From Spirochaetota bacterium (GTDB lineage: Bacteria > Spirochaetota > Spirochaetia > Treponematales > UBA12059): a stretch of 64,000 bases of DNA. Made by a program: the position numbers and the translations under genes. Shown piece after piece: positions 49,775 through 59,111 of this stretch. Position 1 is the stretch's first letter, and every line of letters starts with the position of its first letter. The notes below the pieces were generated by a model. The model searched no databases. It had not been told where the DNA came from and worked only from the letters and a program-made list of their open reading frames with translations. The DNA lies in the NCBI GenBank assembly GCA_022703505.1, contig JAKLDN010000006.1, positions 1-64,000 on the forward strand, read 5' to 3'.

Positions 49775-50773
49775 CTAAGCCTTCCCAGCGCTCCCCAGGA
49801 CGTGCTCGTTCTTGTAGGCGTAGAGCTTCTTGAGCTCGTCCCGGGCGGGACCCAGGTACTTGCGGGGGTCGAACTCGTCGGGCTTCTCCGCCAGGACCTT
49901 GCGGATTAGGGCCGTCATGGCCAGGCGTCCGTCGGAGTCGATGTTGATCTTGCACACCGCGCTCTTGGCGGCCTCCCGGAGCTGGGACTCGGGGATGCCC
50001 ACGGAGTCGGATAGTTTGCCGCCGAACTTCTCGATCATCTTCACGTAGTCCACGGGTACGCTGGAGGACCCGTGCAGGACGATGGGGAAGCCGGGGATGC
50101 GTTTCTCGATCTCCTTGAGGATGTCGAAGCGCAGGGGGGGCGGGATCAGGATGCCGTTGGCGTCCTTGGTGCACTGCTCGGGCTTGAACTTGGCCCGGCC
50201 GTGGCTGGTCCCGATGGAGATGGCCAGGGAATCCACCCCGGTCTTCTTGACGAAGTCCTCCACCTCCTCGGGCCGGGTGTAGTGGCTGTGCTCCGCGGAG
50301 ACGTCGTCCTCCACCCCCGCCAGGACCCCCAACTCGCCCTCCACGGATACGTAGTCCTTCCGGGAGTGGGCGTACTCGCAGACCTTCTTGGTCAGGGCGA
50401 CGTTCTCCTCGTAGGCCAGGTGGGAGCCGTCGATCATGACGCTGGAGAACCCGTTTTCGATGCAGTCCACGCAGAGCTCGAAGGAGTCCCCGTGGTCCAG
50501 GTGGAGGACGATGGGGACGGGATAGCCGAGCTCCTTGGCGTACTCCACGGCGCCCCGGGCCAGGTGCCGGAGCATGGTAGAGTTGGCATACTTGCGGGCT
50601 CCCGCGGAGACCTGGAGGATGACCGGGGACTTGGTCTCCACGCAGGCCTGGACGATGGCCTGGAGCTGTTCCATGTTGTTGAAGTTATAGGCGGGAAGGG
50701 CGTAGCCCCCGGACACCGCCTTCTTGAAGAGCTCCACGGTATTCACCAGGCCGAGCTCCTTGTAACTCGTCAT
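49775..50773 (-). CDS. fba: Class II fructose-1,6-bisphosphate aldolase
   Basis: 332 aa. Glycolytic/gluconeogenic cleavage of fructose-1,6-bisphosphate to triose phosphates. The catalytic and zinc residues appear in VLHLDHGDSFELCVDCI (Asp then His), VEGELGVLAGVEDDV (Glu) and ISIGTSHGRAKF (His), with the phosphate loop PIVLHGSSSVPVDYV (third zinc His). The TSYKELGLVNT start is typical of the longer class II subtype. ATG 50773 has AAGGAG 7 nt upstream. The stop is provided at the edge of repeat copy 5. Confidence 0.96.
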   Translation of the reverse strand: MTSYKELGLVNTVELFKKAVSGGYALPAYNFNNMEQLQAIVQACVETKSPVILQVSAGARKYANSTMLRHLARGAVEYAKELGYPVPIVLHLDHGDSFELCVDCIENGFSSVMIDGSHLAYEENVALTKKVCEYAHSRKDYVSVEGELGVLAGVEDDVSAEHSHYTRPEEVEDFVKKTGVDSLAISIGTSHGRAKFKPEQCTKDANGILIPPPLRFDILKEIEKRIPGFPIVLHGSSSVPVDYVKMIEKFGGKLSDSVGIPESQLREAAKSAVCKINIDSDGRLAMTALIRKVLAEKPDEFDPRKYLGPARDELKKLYAYKNEHVLGSAGKA

Positions 50774-50916
50774 CGTTCGCTCCTTGTGATAGGGGGATAG
50801 GTGCCCGGACAGTCTAGGAAGAGGCCCTCGGGACGTCAAGCCCCGGGTCCCGCGGCCCCGGGCCGTACGGATTGTCCGGGTTGTCCGGGCGCCGGGTACG
50901 GTGTAGGATGCGGAGC

Positions 50917-51813
50917 ATGGACGGAAACCGAGGCCCCCGGTCGGTTCGATGCCGCATCTCCCTCCTTCTCGCCTTGTCGGGCCTCCTGGCCTCCTGTTCC
51001 CGTCCCGTAGGACTGGTCCTGATCGATCCCGCCCTGCCGGTCCTGGACCCCGAGGGGGCGAAGGCCTTCTCGTCCTTCCGCGTCCCCGGCACGCGGAGGG
51101 CGGTCCGGGACTACCCTGTTTCGGAATCCGCCGCCTTCTTCGGGGGGCTCTCGGCTCCGCCCCCGTCCTTCGTCCTCCTCACGCCCCTGTTGGCCCCTGA
51201 GTACCCGGCGGTCCGGGACGCCTTTCCGGAGGCCGTGATCCTGGGAACCGGCATCCCCGCGGGAGAACGCTCCCTTTCCGCCTCCTGGGACCCCGTCCCC
51301 GCGGCCCGGGAGGCGGGAGTCCGGGCGGCCGCCTTCCTGCGGAACCGGGGGGAGGGGCTTTCCGAGCCCCCGGAGGCCGTGATCCTGGTATCCGGCGCCG
51401 CCGGTGGCGGTACCGGGAGCGGGATGGCGGCGGAAGCCTTCCGGGAAGGGCTTCTGTCCGCGCGGCCGGATACCCCCCTGCGGATCCTGGAGCTTCCCGG
51501 CCAGGCCGGGGAGGCGGACGTCCTGATCCGGGGCCTGGGGGGCCCGGGGGCCAAGGCGGCCTTCCTGGATCCCGGGACCGGGGGATTCCGGGCCGCCCGG
51601 CTCCTTGCGGAATCCACCCCCGAAGGCGTCCGGGGACCCCGGTTCACGGTTTTCCGGTCGGCCCTCCCCCCCCCGCCGGGGACGCCGGCGGACCTCCTGC
51701 TCCTCCGGGAAACCCGGGACCTTTTGCGGGCTTTCCGCGCGGCCCTGAAGGAGGGCCGGACCGGCGCGATCGACGTCCCGGAAGCCCTCCGGATCCCCGA
51801 TCGGGTGCCCTGA
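50917..51813 (+). CDS. Putative lipoprotein with periplasmic-binding-like fold
   Basis: About 298 aa (or 301 from ATG 50908). Lipobox LASC follows the hydrophobic leader SLLLALSGLLASC. The body alternates strand and helix (PSFVLLTPLLAPEYPAVRDAFPEAVILGTGI; AVILVSGAAGGGTGSGMAAEAFREGLL; AFLDPGTGGFRAARLLAE) in a way that suggests a type I periplasmic-binding-protein fold. Ligand and role are unknown; no transporter genes are adjacent. The weak AGGA ribosome site favours 50917. Confidence 0.65.
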   Translation: MDGNRGPRSVRCRISLLLALSGLLASCSRPVGLVLIDPALPVLDPEGAKAFSSFRVPGTRRAVRDYPVSESAAFFGGLSAPPPSFVLLTPLLAPEYPAVRDAFPEAVILGTGIPAGERSLSASWDPVPAAREAGVRAAAFLRNRGEGLSEPPEAVILVSGAAGGGTGSGMAAEAFREGLLSARPDTPLRILELPGQAGEADVLIRGLGGPGAKAAFLDPGTGGFRAARLLAESTPEGVRGPRFTVFRSALPPPPGTPADLLLLRETRDLLRAFRAALKEGRTGAIDVPEALRIPDRVP

Positions 51814-51841
51814 AAAGGCGTTTCGCTTTTTTTCAATTTGT

Positions 51842-51870
51842 TTGACAAAGGAATGGCCGATATCTATAAT
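51842..51870 (+). promoter_or_regulatory. Perfect-consensus sigma-70 promoter upstream of flaA
   Basis: -35 TTGACA (51842-51847), 17 bp, -10 TATAAT (51865-51870); both hexamers and the spacer equal the consensus. Start of transcription expected near 51877, giving a leader of about 42 nt before flaA. Confidence 0.85.
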
Positions 51871-51918
51871 TCGTACAACCGCAGGTATTTCACTCATGGG
51901 GCAAAAGGAGCCATTCGA

Positions 51919-52701
51919 ATGAAACGACGAGTCTCCCGATCGATATGCCTTGCGATCCTACTGGTGAGCCTCCTGTCCGCAGGGGGCGTCTTCGCCCAGG
52001 AAAAGCCCGTCAACCTGGAGTCCAAGGTCATCGACAGCTTCGACGACCCGGAAGGCAATCCCTGGTTCGTCATGGGCAGCAAGTTCTCCACCGCGGAGTT
52101 CCCCAAGGTAGCCTCCGTCAACTCCTGGCCCATCTCCATCTACGGCTACAACCCCGCGGACAAGGACAAGCTCAAGACCCTGGGCGTGGCCATGCTCTTC
52201 GACCGGAAGGAGTACAACTGGGTGGACGTGGTCCCCGGCAAGAAGACCGGTTCCGGAGACAGCGTGAAGTACGAACCCCAGGAACGCAACCTCCCCGGAC
52301 GGGTGGCCATGCTGGACATGTGGATCTGGTCCGGCAACTTCAACTACTACATCGAGGCCTTCATCCGGGACTACAAGGGCATCGTCCACACCATCTACAT
52401 GGGGGACCTCAACCACGTGGGCTGGAAGAACTTCCGGATTAACATCCCCTCGAACATCCCCCAGTCCAAGAAGTACCTTCCCAAGCTTGAGGGACTCAAG
52501 CTTGTGAAGTTCCGGATCTGGACCCGGCCCACCGAGGTGGTGGCGATCCCCGCGGGGGCCGAGGAGCCGGCCCACAAGAAGGCCATCTACTTCTACTTCG
52601 ACCAGCTCAAGGTCCTCACGGACACCTACGAGGACATGTATGACGGCGACGCGCTCACCTCGCCCGAACTCATCGAGCAGACCTGGAGCTCGGGGAAATA
52701 A
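51919..52701 (+). CDS. flaA: Flagellar filament outer-layer (sheath) protein FlaA
   Basis: 260 aa. Signal peptide (ICLAILLVSLLSAGGVFAQ), then the FlaA family body: VIDSFDDPEGNPWFVMGSKFSTAEFPKVA, RVAMLDMWIWSGNFNYYIEAFIRDYKGIVHTIYMGDLNHVGWKNFRINIPSNIP and LVKFRIWTRPTEV. FlaA coats the periplasmic flagellar filaments of spirochaetes and is secreted by the Sec pathway. ATG 51919 has AAAGGAG 8 nt upstream. A perfect promoter precedes it, matching its known abundance. A second flaA-like gene follows after 12 nt. Confidence 0.95.
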   Translation: MKRRVSRSICLAILLVSLLSAGGVFAQEKPVNLESKVIDSFDDPEGNPWFVMGSKFSTAEFPKVASVNSWPISIYGYNPADKDKLKTLGVAMLFDRKEYNWVDVVPGKKTGSGDSVKYEPQERNLPGRVAMLDMWIWSGNFNYYIEAFIRDYKGIVHTIYMGDLNHVGWKNFRINIPSNIPQSKKYLPKLEGLKLVKFRIWTRPTEVVAIPAGAEEPAHKKAIYFYFDQLKVLTDTYEDMYDGDALTSPELIEQTWSSGK

Positions 52702-52713
52702 GGGAGAACAGCC

Positions 52714-53451
52714 ATGAAGAAGATCATCCTAATCGCCCTTGCCCTGTGCCTCGCGGCCTTCGCCTCCGCCCAGACCGCGGTCGGGGACCCGAACCCCAAC
52801 GACATCGGAGTGGACACCGCACAGCAGAAACTAAAGGAAGTCTCGGTGGACAAGTTCGAGGCAGCCGGGTTCTGGAAAGCCTTCATTTCCCCGGACGAGG
52901 GAGCCATCCAGTACCGCCTCTTCGAAGGAAGCCCCGCCGGCAAGGCCAACGAGCCCATCGCGGACGAACGCTACGTCGGGATCGATCCCAAGGTGGCGGA
53001 CAAGTTCGTCCTGGGCGTCCGCACGGACTTCTTCCGCCGCGGATACAACGAGATCCGGATCCTGGCGGACAAGCCCATCCCGATCGAGGGGATCAGCAAG
53101 ACCGTATCCGTCTGGGTGGCCGGCCGCAACCTTAACCACGTCCTCAAGATCATGATCCTGGACGCTTTCAACACCCCCTTCGAGCTCACCGTGGGCAAGC
53201 TGAACTTCCAGGGTTGGAAGAAGCTGACCGTGGCGATCCCGCCCCAGAACATGGACGGCAAGACCGGGATCATCCAGCGGAACTTCCACTTCATCTCCCG
53301 GATGGGGATCAAGATCGTGGGATTCAAGATCGAGTGCGATCCCATGGAGGCCTTCGGAACCTATTACTTCTACATGGACGATCTCCGGGCGGTGACGGAC
53401 CTCTTCGCCGAGGATTACCGGGATCCGGACGACATGAAGGATACCTGGTGA
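52714..53451 (+). CDS. Second FlaA-type flagellar sheath protein
   Basis: 245 aa. Signal peptide (IILIALALCLAAFASAQ). It shares the core pattern with its neighbour (KTVSVWVAGRNLNHVLKIMILDAFNTPFELTVGKLNFQGWKKLTVAIPPQNM; GIKIVGFKIECDPMEAFGTYYFYMDDLRAVTDLF), so it is a FlaA paralogue. Pairs of flaA genes are common in treponemes and allow mixed sheaths. ATG 52714 has GGGAG upstream; the gene lies 12 nt after flaA and ends 21 nt before a strong terminator, closing a two-gene operon. Confidence 0.92.
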   Translation: MKKIILIALALCLAAFASAQTAVGDPNPNDIGVDTAQQKLKEVSVDKFEAAGFWKAFISPDEGAIQYRLFEGSPAGKANEPIADERYVGIDPKVADKFVLGVRTDFFRRGYNEIRILADKPIPIEGISKTVSVWVAGRNLNHVLKIMILDAFNTPFELTVGKLNFQGWKKLTVAIPPQNMDGKTGIIQRNFHFISRMGIKIVGFKIECDPMEAFGTYYFYMDDLRAVTDLFAEDYRDPDDMKDTW

Positions 53452-53472
53452 TCGCGGGATTCTGATCATCCG

Positions 53473-53501
53473 AGCCCTCCTTTCCGGGAGGGCTTTTTTT
53501 T
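53473..53501 (+). terminator. Rho-independent terminator of the flaA operon
   Basis: Stem AGCCCTCC (53473-53480) with GGAGGGCT (53487-53494), 6-nt loop, then eight T. Textbook intrinsic terminator. Confidence 0.95.
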
Positions 53502-53510
53502 GGAACCGGT

Positions 53511-54689
53511 ATGAACGACTACTACGAGTTTCTCCGCAGGATCTTCTTCTTCAAGGACCTCTCGGACCAGGAGATACTCCTGGTAGCCAACGCCTGCCAC
53601 GAGGAGCGCCACACCTCGGGGGACATCCTGTTCCTGGAGGGCAGCGCCGCGGACCGCTGCTACATCGTCCTGGAGGGCCGGGTGGAGGTCTGGAAGGACT
53701 ACAACGAGGCAAAACCCAGTCTTTTGGGAGTGCACGGGCCGGGACACTTCTTCGGGGAGCTGGCCCTGCTGGACGAACTTCCCCGCTCGGCCACCGTGGT
53801 GGCCCGGGAAAACGCCCGGGTCCTCTTCCTGTACCGGGAAGACTTCCGGAACCTGATCCGCGACCACTCCTCCATCGCCCTGTCCGTCATGGTCTCCATC
53901 TCCTTCATGCTGCGCTCCTCCAACGAGGTCTTCCTGGAGGACCTCAAGAAGCGGAACACCGAGCTTGAGTCCGCGTACCGGGAACTGGAGGAGGTTCACG
54001 CGGACCGCCTGCGGAACGAGCGCCTCTCGACCCTGGGCAAATTCTCCTCCATGATCCTCCACGACATCCGGAACCCCCTGTCCATGTTGAAGGGACTCCT
54101 CCAGCTCATGATCCTGAACCTCCACGAGCCGGAGAAGCTGGAAGGCCACGTCCGGAACGCCCTGGCCGAGACGGCCCGCCTGGAAAACCTGGCCTCGGAG
54201 TTCCTGGACTATTCCCGGGGGGAGATCCGCCTGAACCTCGGGGTGACAACCGCCGCCTGGCTGTTCAAGCGGGTGGAGGAATCCGTCCGGGAACGGTTCC
54301 GGACCTCGGGGCTGTCGGTGGTGACGGACTGCCGCCTGGAGGACGCCCTGCTCCTGGACGGGGAACGGATCCTGCGGGCCCTGCTGAACGTGGCGGACAA
54401 CGCCCGGAAGGCCATGTCCCCGGGCGGGGTCCTGACCCTGCGGGCCTATCCCCAGCAGGATGCCAACGTCTTCGTCCTGGAGGATACCGGAGAGGGCATG
54501 AGCCCGGAGGTCCTGGCCCACATCTTCGAGCCCTTCTACTCCTCCAGCAAGGCCGGGGGCACGGGCCTGGGCATGTTGATCGTCAAGAACGTGGTGGAAG
54601 CCCACGGGGGCACCGTGGAGGTGGAATCGGAGCCGGGAAAGGGCACCCGGGTCCGGCTCTCGATCCCGAAACGATTGTCCGGCTACTGA
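53511..54689 (+). CDS. Sensor histidine kinase with N-terminal cNMP-binding domain
   Basis: 392 aa, soluble. A cNMP-binding beta-roll occupies about 1-130 (HTSGDILFLEGSAADRCYIVLEGRVEVW; GHFFGELALLDELPRSATV), a coiled linker follows (KKRNTELESAYRELEEVHADRLRNE), then the kinase core: H184 in SSMILHDIRNPLSML, N-box NVADNARKAMS, G1 LEDTGEGMSPEV and G2 GGTGLGMLIVKNVVEAHGG. It likely couples a cyclic nucleotide to phosphotransfer in the cytoplasm; no response regulator is adjacent. Its stop overlaps the tatD end tail to tail by 7 nt. Confidence 0.92.
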   Translation: MNDYYEFLRRIFFFKDLSDQEILLVANACHEERHTSGDILFLEGSAADRCYIVLEGRVEVWKDYNEAKPSLLGVHGPGHFFGELALLDELPRSATVVARENARVLFLYREDFRNLIRDHSSIALSVMVSISFMLRSSNEVFLEDLKKRNTELESAYRELEEVHADRLRNERLSTLGKFSSMILHDIRNPLSMLKGLLQLMILNLHEPEKLEGHVRNALAETARLENLASEFLDYSRGEIRLNLGVTTAAWLFKRVEESVRERFRTSGLSVVTDCRLEDALLLDGERILRALLNVADNARKAMSPGGVLTLRAYPQQDANVFVLEDTGEGMSPEVLAHIFEPFYSSSKAGGTGLGMLIVKNVVEAHGGTVEVESEPGKGTRVRLSIPKRLSGY

Positions 54690-55513
54690 GGCCCGAAGAA
54701 AATCCTGACCGTGTTCTCCGTGACCGCCCGCGCCAGGTCCCCCGCGTCCTCGCCCCGGAGCTCCGCGGCGAAGGCGTAGGTGTGCCCGACCAGCAGGGGC
54801 GTGCAGGGCTTTCCCCGTTCCGGGACCGGGGCCATGTAGGGGGAATCGGTCTCCAGGAGCAGCCGGTCCCGGGGCACCAGGGCGCAGGCCTCCCGCAGGT
54901 TCCGGGCGGCGGGATAGGTCAGGTTCCCCGCGAAGGAGACGAAGCACCCCAGGTCCAGGTAGTCCCGGGCCGCGGCCGCGTCGTAGCCGAAGCAGTGGAT
55001 CACCACGGGGATGCCGGGCCGCGCGGAACGGAGGGTCTCGACGGTGTCCCCGTGGGCGTCCCGGGAATGTACGATCAGGGGCTTGCCCAGGCGCCGGGCC
55101 AGGTCGATCTGGGCCTCGAAGAGTAGGCGCTGCGCCTCCCGGCTGCCGTGCATCCAGTGGTAATCCAGGCCCCCCTCCCCGATCGCGGCGCAGTCCGGGG
55201 AGGAGGCGGCCGCCTCCAGGGCCGCGATGTGAGGTTCCGGCAGCCGGAGGGCCTCCGGCCCGGGCCAGATCCCCGCGGAGAAACGGAGCCAGGGGCGGCG
55301 GCCCAGGGCGCGGACCCGCTCCGGAAGGTCGTCCGCCCGGGTGCCGGGATCCACGACCCGGGGGGCCCGGCCCGGAACCCCGGCCGCGGCCTCCCACGCG
55401 GCGTCGTAGGCCGCCAGGACACCCTCCAGGGCGGCCCGGCCCGCCCGGGCCGGGATCATGGAGAGGTGGGCGTGGGAGTCGGTGCACGGTCCTCCGGGAG
55501 CCGCCGCGGTCAC
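54683..55513 (-). CDS. TatD-family metal-dependent hydrolase
   Basis: 276 aa. The TIM-barrel metal residues are visible: TDSHAHLS at the N-terminus, [56 protein letters not shown] and the terminal [14 protein letters not shown]. Members are 3'-5' DNases/RNases or D-aminoacyl-tRNA-related hydrolases; the specific substrate is unknown. GTG 55513 overlaps the clpB stop (GTGA), so it is coupled to clpB. Confidence 0.92.
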   Translation of the reverse strand: MTAAAPGGPCTDSHAHLSMIPARAGRAALEGVLAAYDAAWEAAAGVPGRAPRVVDPGTRADDLPERVRALGRRPWLRFSAGIWPGPEALRLPEPHIAALEAAASSPDCAAIGEGGLDYHWMHGSREAQRLLFEAQIDLARRLGKPLIVHSRDAHGDTVETLRSARPGIPVVIHCFGYDAAAARDYLDLGCFVSFAGNLTYPAARNLREACALVPRDRLLLETDSPYMAPVPERGKPCTPLLVGHTYAFAAELRGEDAGDLARAVTENTVRIFFGPQ

Positions 55514-58089
55514 GAGGCCGTCCCGAAAGCCAGCTTGCCGCCGGAGAGGGCCACCTTCACGCGGCTCCCTTCCCGGATCTTCCCGGCCAGGACGTCCCGG
55601 GCCAGGGGATTTTGGAGCTCGTTCTGCACCGCCCGCTTGAGGGGGCGCGCCCCGAACAGGGGATCGTAGCCCGCCTCGGCGAGCCAGGCCTTGGCCTCGG
55701 GGCTCACCTCCAGGGCGATCTTCCGGGATTCCAGCCGCTTGGCCAGGAGGGCGATCTGCAGGTCCACGATGCCCAGGATCTCCGCCTTCCCGAGGCGCTC
55801 GAACAGGACGGTCTCGTCGATCCGGTTCAGGAACTCGGGCTTGAAGCTGACCCGGAGGAGCTGGTCGATGGCGGGCTTGACCGCCTTCATGGACTCGGCG
55901 GCCAGGATGAGGTCGCTGCCCAGGTTGCTGGTCAGGATGACGATGGCGTTCTTGAAGTCCACCACCCTCCCCTGCCCGTCCGTGAGGCGGCCGTCGTCCA
56001 GGAGCTGTAAAAGGACGTTGAAGACGTCGGGGTGGGCCTTCTCGATCTCGTCGAAGAGGACGACGCTGTAGGGTCGGCGGCGGACCGCCTCGGTCAGCTG
56101 GCCGCCCTCGTCGTAGCCCACGTAGCCCGGGGGCGCTCCGATCAGGCGGCTCACGGAGTGCTTTTCCCCGTACTCGCTCATGTCGATCCGGGTCAGGGAC
56201 TTCTCGTCGTTGAAGAGGAACTCCGCCAGGGTCTTGGCCAGCTCGGTCTTGCCGACCCCCGTGGGGCCTATGAAGAGGAAACTTCCGAGGGGGCGGTTCG
56301 GGTCCGAGAGGCCCGCCCGGTTCCGGCGGATGGCGTCCGCCACGGCCTTGATCGCCGCCTGCTGGCCCAGGACCCTCCGGCCCAGGACCTTCTCCAGCTC
56401 CAGGTACTTCTGGGCCTCCCCGGAGAGCATCTTGGACACGGGGATGCCGGTCCAGGTGGAAACCACCCGGGCGATGTCCTCCTCAGAGACCTCCTCCCGG
56501 AGGAGGCGGGTCCCGTCGTCCTGCTTGCCGATCTCCGCGCTCACCTCGGCCAGGCGTTTCTCGGCTTCCAGGAGCCTGCCGTACTTGATCTCCGCGGCCT
56601 TGGCCAGGTTGCCGTCCCGCTCGTAGCGCTGTTCCTCGATCTTGAGCCGCTCCAGGCTCTCCTTGAGCTTCCGAATCTCCTCGATCTTGCCCTTCTCCGA
56701 GGTCCACCGGAGCTTCATGGAATCCCTGCGGCCCCGGACCTCCGCCAGCTCCTTCTCCAGCTTGGCCAGCCGCTCCTTGGAGCCCGGATCCGTCTCCTTG
56801 GTAAGGGCCTGTTTCTCGATCGTGAGCTGGAGGATGCGGCGCTCCGCCTGGTCCAGTTCCGTGGGCTGGCTCTCGATCTCCATCTTGATGCGGCTGGCCG
56901 CCTCGTCCACCAGGTCGATGGCCTTGTCCGGCAGGAAGCGGCTGGTGATGTAACGGTCCGAGAGGGTGGCCGCGGCGATCAGGGCCTCGTCCCGGATCCG
57001 GACGCCGTGGTGGACCTCGTAGCGCTCCGCGAGGCCCCGGAGGATCGCTATGGTGTCCTCCACGGAGGGCTCCCCGCAGAACACGGGCTGGAAGCGGCGC
57101 TCCAGGGCGGCGTCCTTCTCGATGTGCTTGCGGTATTCGTCCAGGGTCGTGGCACCGACGGCCTTGAGCTCCCCCCGGGCCAGGGCGGGCTTGAGGAGAT
57201 TGGAGGCGTCCATGGCCCCCTCCGCGGCACCCGCCCCCACCAGGGTATGGAGCTCGTCGATGAAGAGGACGATCTTCCCGTCGGACTTCTGGATCTCCTC
57301 GATCACGGCCTTCAGGCGCTCCTCGAATTCCCCCCGGAACTTGGATCCCGCGACCAGGGCCCCCAGGTCCAGGGCCAGGAGCTTCTTGTTCCGCAGGCTG
57401 TCCGGCACGTCCCCGGCCACGATGCGCCGGGCCAGGCCCTCCACGATGGCGGTCTTGCCGACCCCGGGCTCCCCGATCAGGACGGGGTTGTTTTTGGTGC
57501 GCCGGGACAGGACCTGCATGACCCGGCGGATCTCCTCGTCCCGGCCGATCACGGGGTCCAGCTTCTCCGCCCGGGCCAGGGCGGTCAGGTCCCGGCAGTA
57601 GCGCTCCAGGACCTGGTACTTGGCCTCCGCCTCCGGATCCGCGGCCCGCCGGGTGCCGCGCACGGCCTTGAGGGCCTCCAGGACCGCGGTTTTCACGATC
57701 CCCCGGTCCCGGAGGAGGCTTCCCACGGGTCCCTCGTCGCCGATCAGGGCCAGGAGGAGGTGCTCCGTGGCCACGTAGTCGTCCTTCAGGGCCTTGGCCT
57801 CCCCCTCGGCCTTGGCGAAAACCTTGGAAGCGGCCGGGGAGAGGTAGACCTGGGCGGCCTCCCCGAACACCTTGGGTTTCTTCGCGATCAAGGAGCGAGA
57901 GGCCTCCAGGAGGCCCGGCACGTCGACTTCCAGGCGTCCCAGGAGGGGGGAGACCACGCCGTCCTCCTGCTCCAGGAGGGCCGCCAGGAGGTGGTCGGTG
58001 TCTATCTGACCGTGGTCATTCTGCCGTGCCAGGGTCGTGGCGGCCTGCAGGACTTCCTGCGTCTTGGTTGTGTAGCGATCGTAGTCCAT
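55510..58089 (-). CDS. clpB: Protein disaggregase ClpB
   Basis: 859 aa, full ClpB length. N-domain ([33 protein letters not shown]), AAA-1 ([35 protein letters not shown]), the middle coiled-coil propeller (about 410-525), and AAA-2 ([33 protein letters not shown]). With DnaK it dissolves protein aggregates in an ATP-dependent, hexameric way. ATG 58089 has GGAGGT rather far upstream. A repeat copy lies upstream, between it and the DUF3783 gene. Confidence 0.97.
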   Translation of the reverse strand: MDYDRYTTKTQEVLQAATTLARQNDHGQIDTDHLLAALLEQEDGVVSPLLGRLEVDVPGLLEASRSLIAKKPKVFGEAAQVYLSPAASKVFAKAEGEAKALKDDYVATEHLLLALIGDEGPVGSLLRDRGIVKTAVLEALKAVRGTRRAADPEAEAKYQVLERYCRDLTALARAEKLDPVIGRDEEIRRVMQVLSRRTKNNPVLIGEPGVGKTAIVEGLARRIVAGDVPDSLRNKKLLALDLGALVAGSKFRGEFEERLKAVIEEIQKSDGKIVLFIDELHTLVGAGAAEGAMDASNLLKPALARGELKAVGATTLDEYRKHIEKDAALERRFQPVFCGEPSVEDTIAILRGLAERYEVHHGVRIRDEALIAAATLSDRYITSRFLPDKAIDLVDEAASRIKMEIESQPTELDQAERRILQLTIEKQALTKETDPGSKERLAKLEKELAEVRGRRDSMKLRWTSEKGKIEEIRKLKESLERLKIEEQRYERDGNLAKAAEIKYGRLLEAEKRLAEVSAEIGKQDDGTRLLREEVSEEDIARVVSTWTGIPVSKMLSGEAQKYLELEKVLGRRVLGQQAAIKAVADAIRRNRAGLSDPNRPLGSFLFIGPTGVGKTELAKTLAEFLFNDEKSLTRIDMSEYGEKHSVSRLIGAPPGYVGYDEGGQLTEAVRRRPYSVVLFDEIEKAHPDVFNVLLQLLDDGRLTDGQGRVVDFKNAIVILTSNLGSDLILAAESMKAVKPAIDQLLRVSFKPEFLNRIDETVLFERLGKAEILGIVDLQIALLAKRLESRKIALEVSPEAKAWLAEAGYDPLFGARPLKRAVQNELQNPLARDVLAGKIREGSRVKVALSGGKLAFGTAS

Positions 58090-58130
58090 GAGATGGAATA
58101 TACCTCCGCCGAAGGAGGAGCGGGAAGGGC

Positions 58131-58178
58131 GCGAACCGCGACGCGGTTCGCGGCGACGAAGCCTAGGAGGCTTTGTCG
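58131..58178 (+). repeat. Two-hairpin repeat copy 6 between divergent genes
   Basis: Stem A GCGAACCGC (58131-58139) with GCGGTTCGC (58143-58151), and stem B CGACGAAGCC (58154-58163) with GGCTTTGTCG (58169-58178). Stem A is quite different from other copies but fully paired. It is the only copy not at or in a gene 3' end. Confidence 0.85.
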
Positions 58179-58218
58179 AGTTTATGGCACGATAGCACGT
58201 TTTACGTTAGGATGGGGC

Positions 58219-58422
58219 ATGGAACAACGCGTGATTTTGTTGCACGGCTTCGAGGGCGAGTCCCTGATCGCCGCGGTGAGGGCCATCAAGGCCGTCCTGC
58301 CCGATCCCGCGGGAATCGCCTTCGCGTCGACGACCCCGGTCAACGTGGACTGGAAGGTGGGGGACCTGATCGAGCACGTGGCCGAGGAGCACGAGGCCTT
58401 CCGGCAGAGCCGGACCTCCTAA
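58219..58422 (+). CDS. Small DUF3783-like protein
   Basis: 67 aa. The start EQRVILLHGFEGESLIAAVRAIKAVLPDPAGIAFASTTPVNVDWKVGDLIEHVAEEHEAF matches the compact DUF3783 domain (ILLHGF motif), common in firmicutes and spirochaetes, of unknown role. ATG 58219 follows AGGATGGGG. Single gene; argR is convergent, 53 nt beyond its end. Confidence 0.75.
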   Translation: MEQRVILLHGFEGESLIAAVRAIKAVLPDPAGIAFASTTPVNVDWKVGDLIEHVAEEHEAFRQSRTS

Positions 58423-58475
58423 GGACGGGGCGGCCCGGATCGGGCCCGGTGCGCCGGCGATCGGAGCCGGGCGGT

Positions 58476-58961
58476 TCACTCGGCCCGGAGGCTCGGGACC
58501 TTGCGATGGAGCTCTTCCACGAACTGCTCCCCCGTGTAGCCCTGCCGAAGGGCGATGAACACGGCGTTGTCCTGGCCCGCCAGGGTGCCCAGGGAACACT
58601 CGAAGCCCAGGCTGTCCAGGGCCAGGGCCACGGTGGCCGAATGGCCGGAGAAGGTATGGACCACGACCAGGCTGGAATTCCAGTCCGCGGAGACGTAGCC
58701 CCGCTGGAGGTCCTGGATGAAACTGGCGTCGGTCTCCCTCCGTTCCTCGTCGGAGGGGACGGAGTAGTAGTATCCGGATTCTCCCGCGGAGATCTTCCCC
58801 ACCTTCAGGGCCTTCAGGTCCCGGGAAAGGGTGGCCTGGGTGAGGATGAATCCCTCGGCTTCCAGGAATTTGAGAAGGCTTTCCTGAGATTCGATCCGAT
58901 GCGCCCGGATCAGCCGCAATATCGCCTTGAGACGTTCCGATCGTTCCTTGGAGTCTTTCAC
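58476..58961 (-). CDS. argR: Arginine repressor ArgR
   Basis: 161 aa from GTG 58961, which has GAGGT 7 nt upstream; an alternative ATG at 58997 adds 12 residues (MIRKQQQTEVGI) but lacks a ribosome site. N-terminal winged helix (ERLKAILRLIRAHRIESQESLLKFLEAEGFILTQATLSRDLKALKVGK) and C-terminal oligomerisation/arginine-binding domain (SSLVVVHTFSGHSATVALALDSLGFECSLGTLAGQDNAVFIALRQG, with the GTLAGQDN arginine-binding motif). It represses arginine-related genes when arginine is abundant. No arg genes are adjacent. Divergent from fapA. Confidence 0.93.
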   Translation of the reverse strand: MKDSKERSERLKAILRLIRAHRIESQESLLKFLEAEGFILTQATLSRDLKALKVGKISAGESGYYYSVPSDEERRETDASFIQDLQRGYVSADWNSSLVVVHTFSGHSATVALALDSLGFECSLGTLAGQDNAVFIALRQGYTGEQFVEELHRKVPSLRAE

Positions 58962-59111
58962 GATCCCGACCTCGGTTTGTTGCTGTTTTCGTATCATGCC
59001 ACGGGTACGAGGTTCTTGCAAGCTCGATGACGGACACCATCGACCTAGGACGGATTTGTTGGTGATTTCCGGGTGGTATGCCGATACAATAATGGGGGGG
59101 CATATATCAGG

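Noticed and set aside
59094-59100. Run of seven G as a phase-variation tract
   Set aside because: It is short, outside the coding region of fapA, and its effect on promoter spacing cannot be judged.
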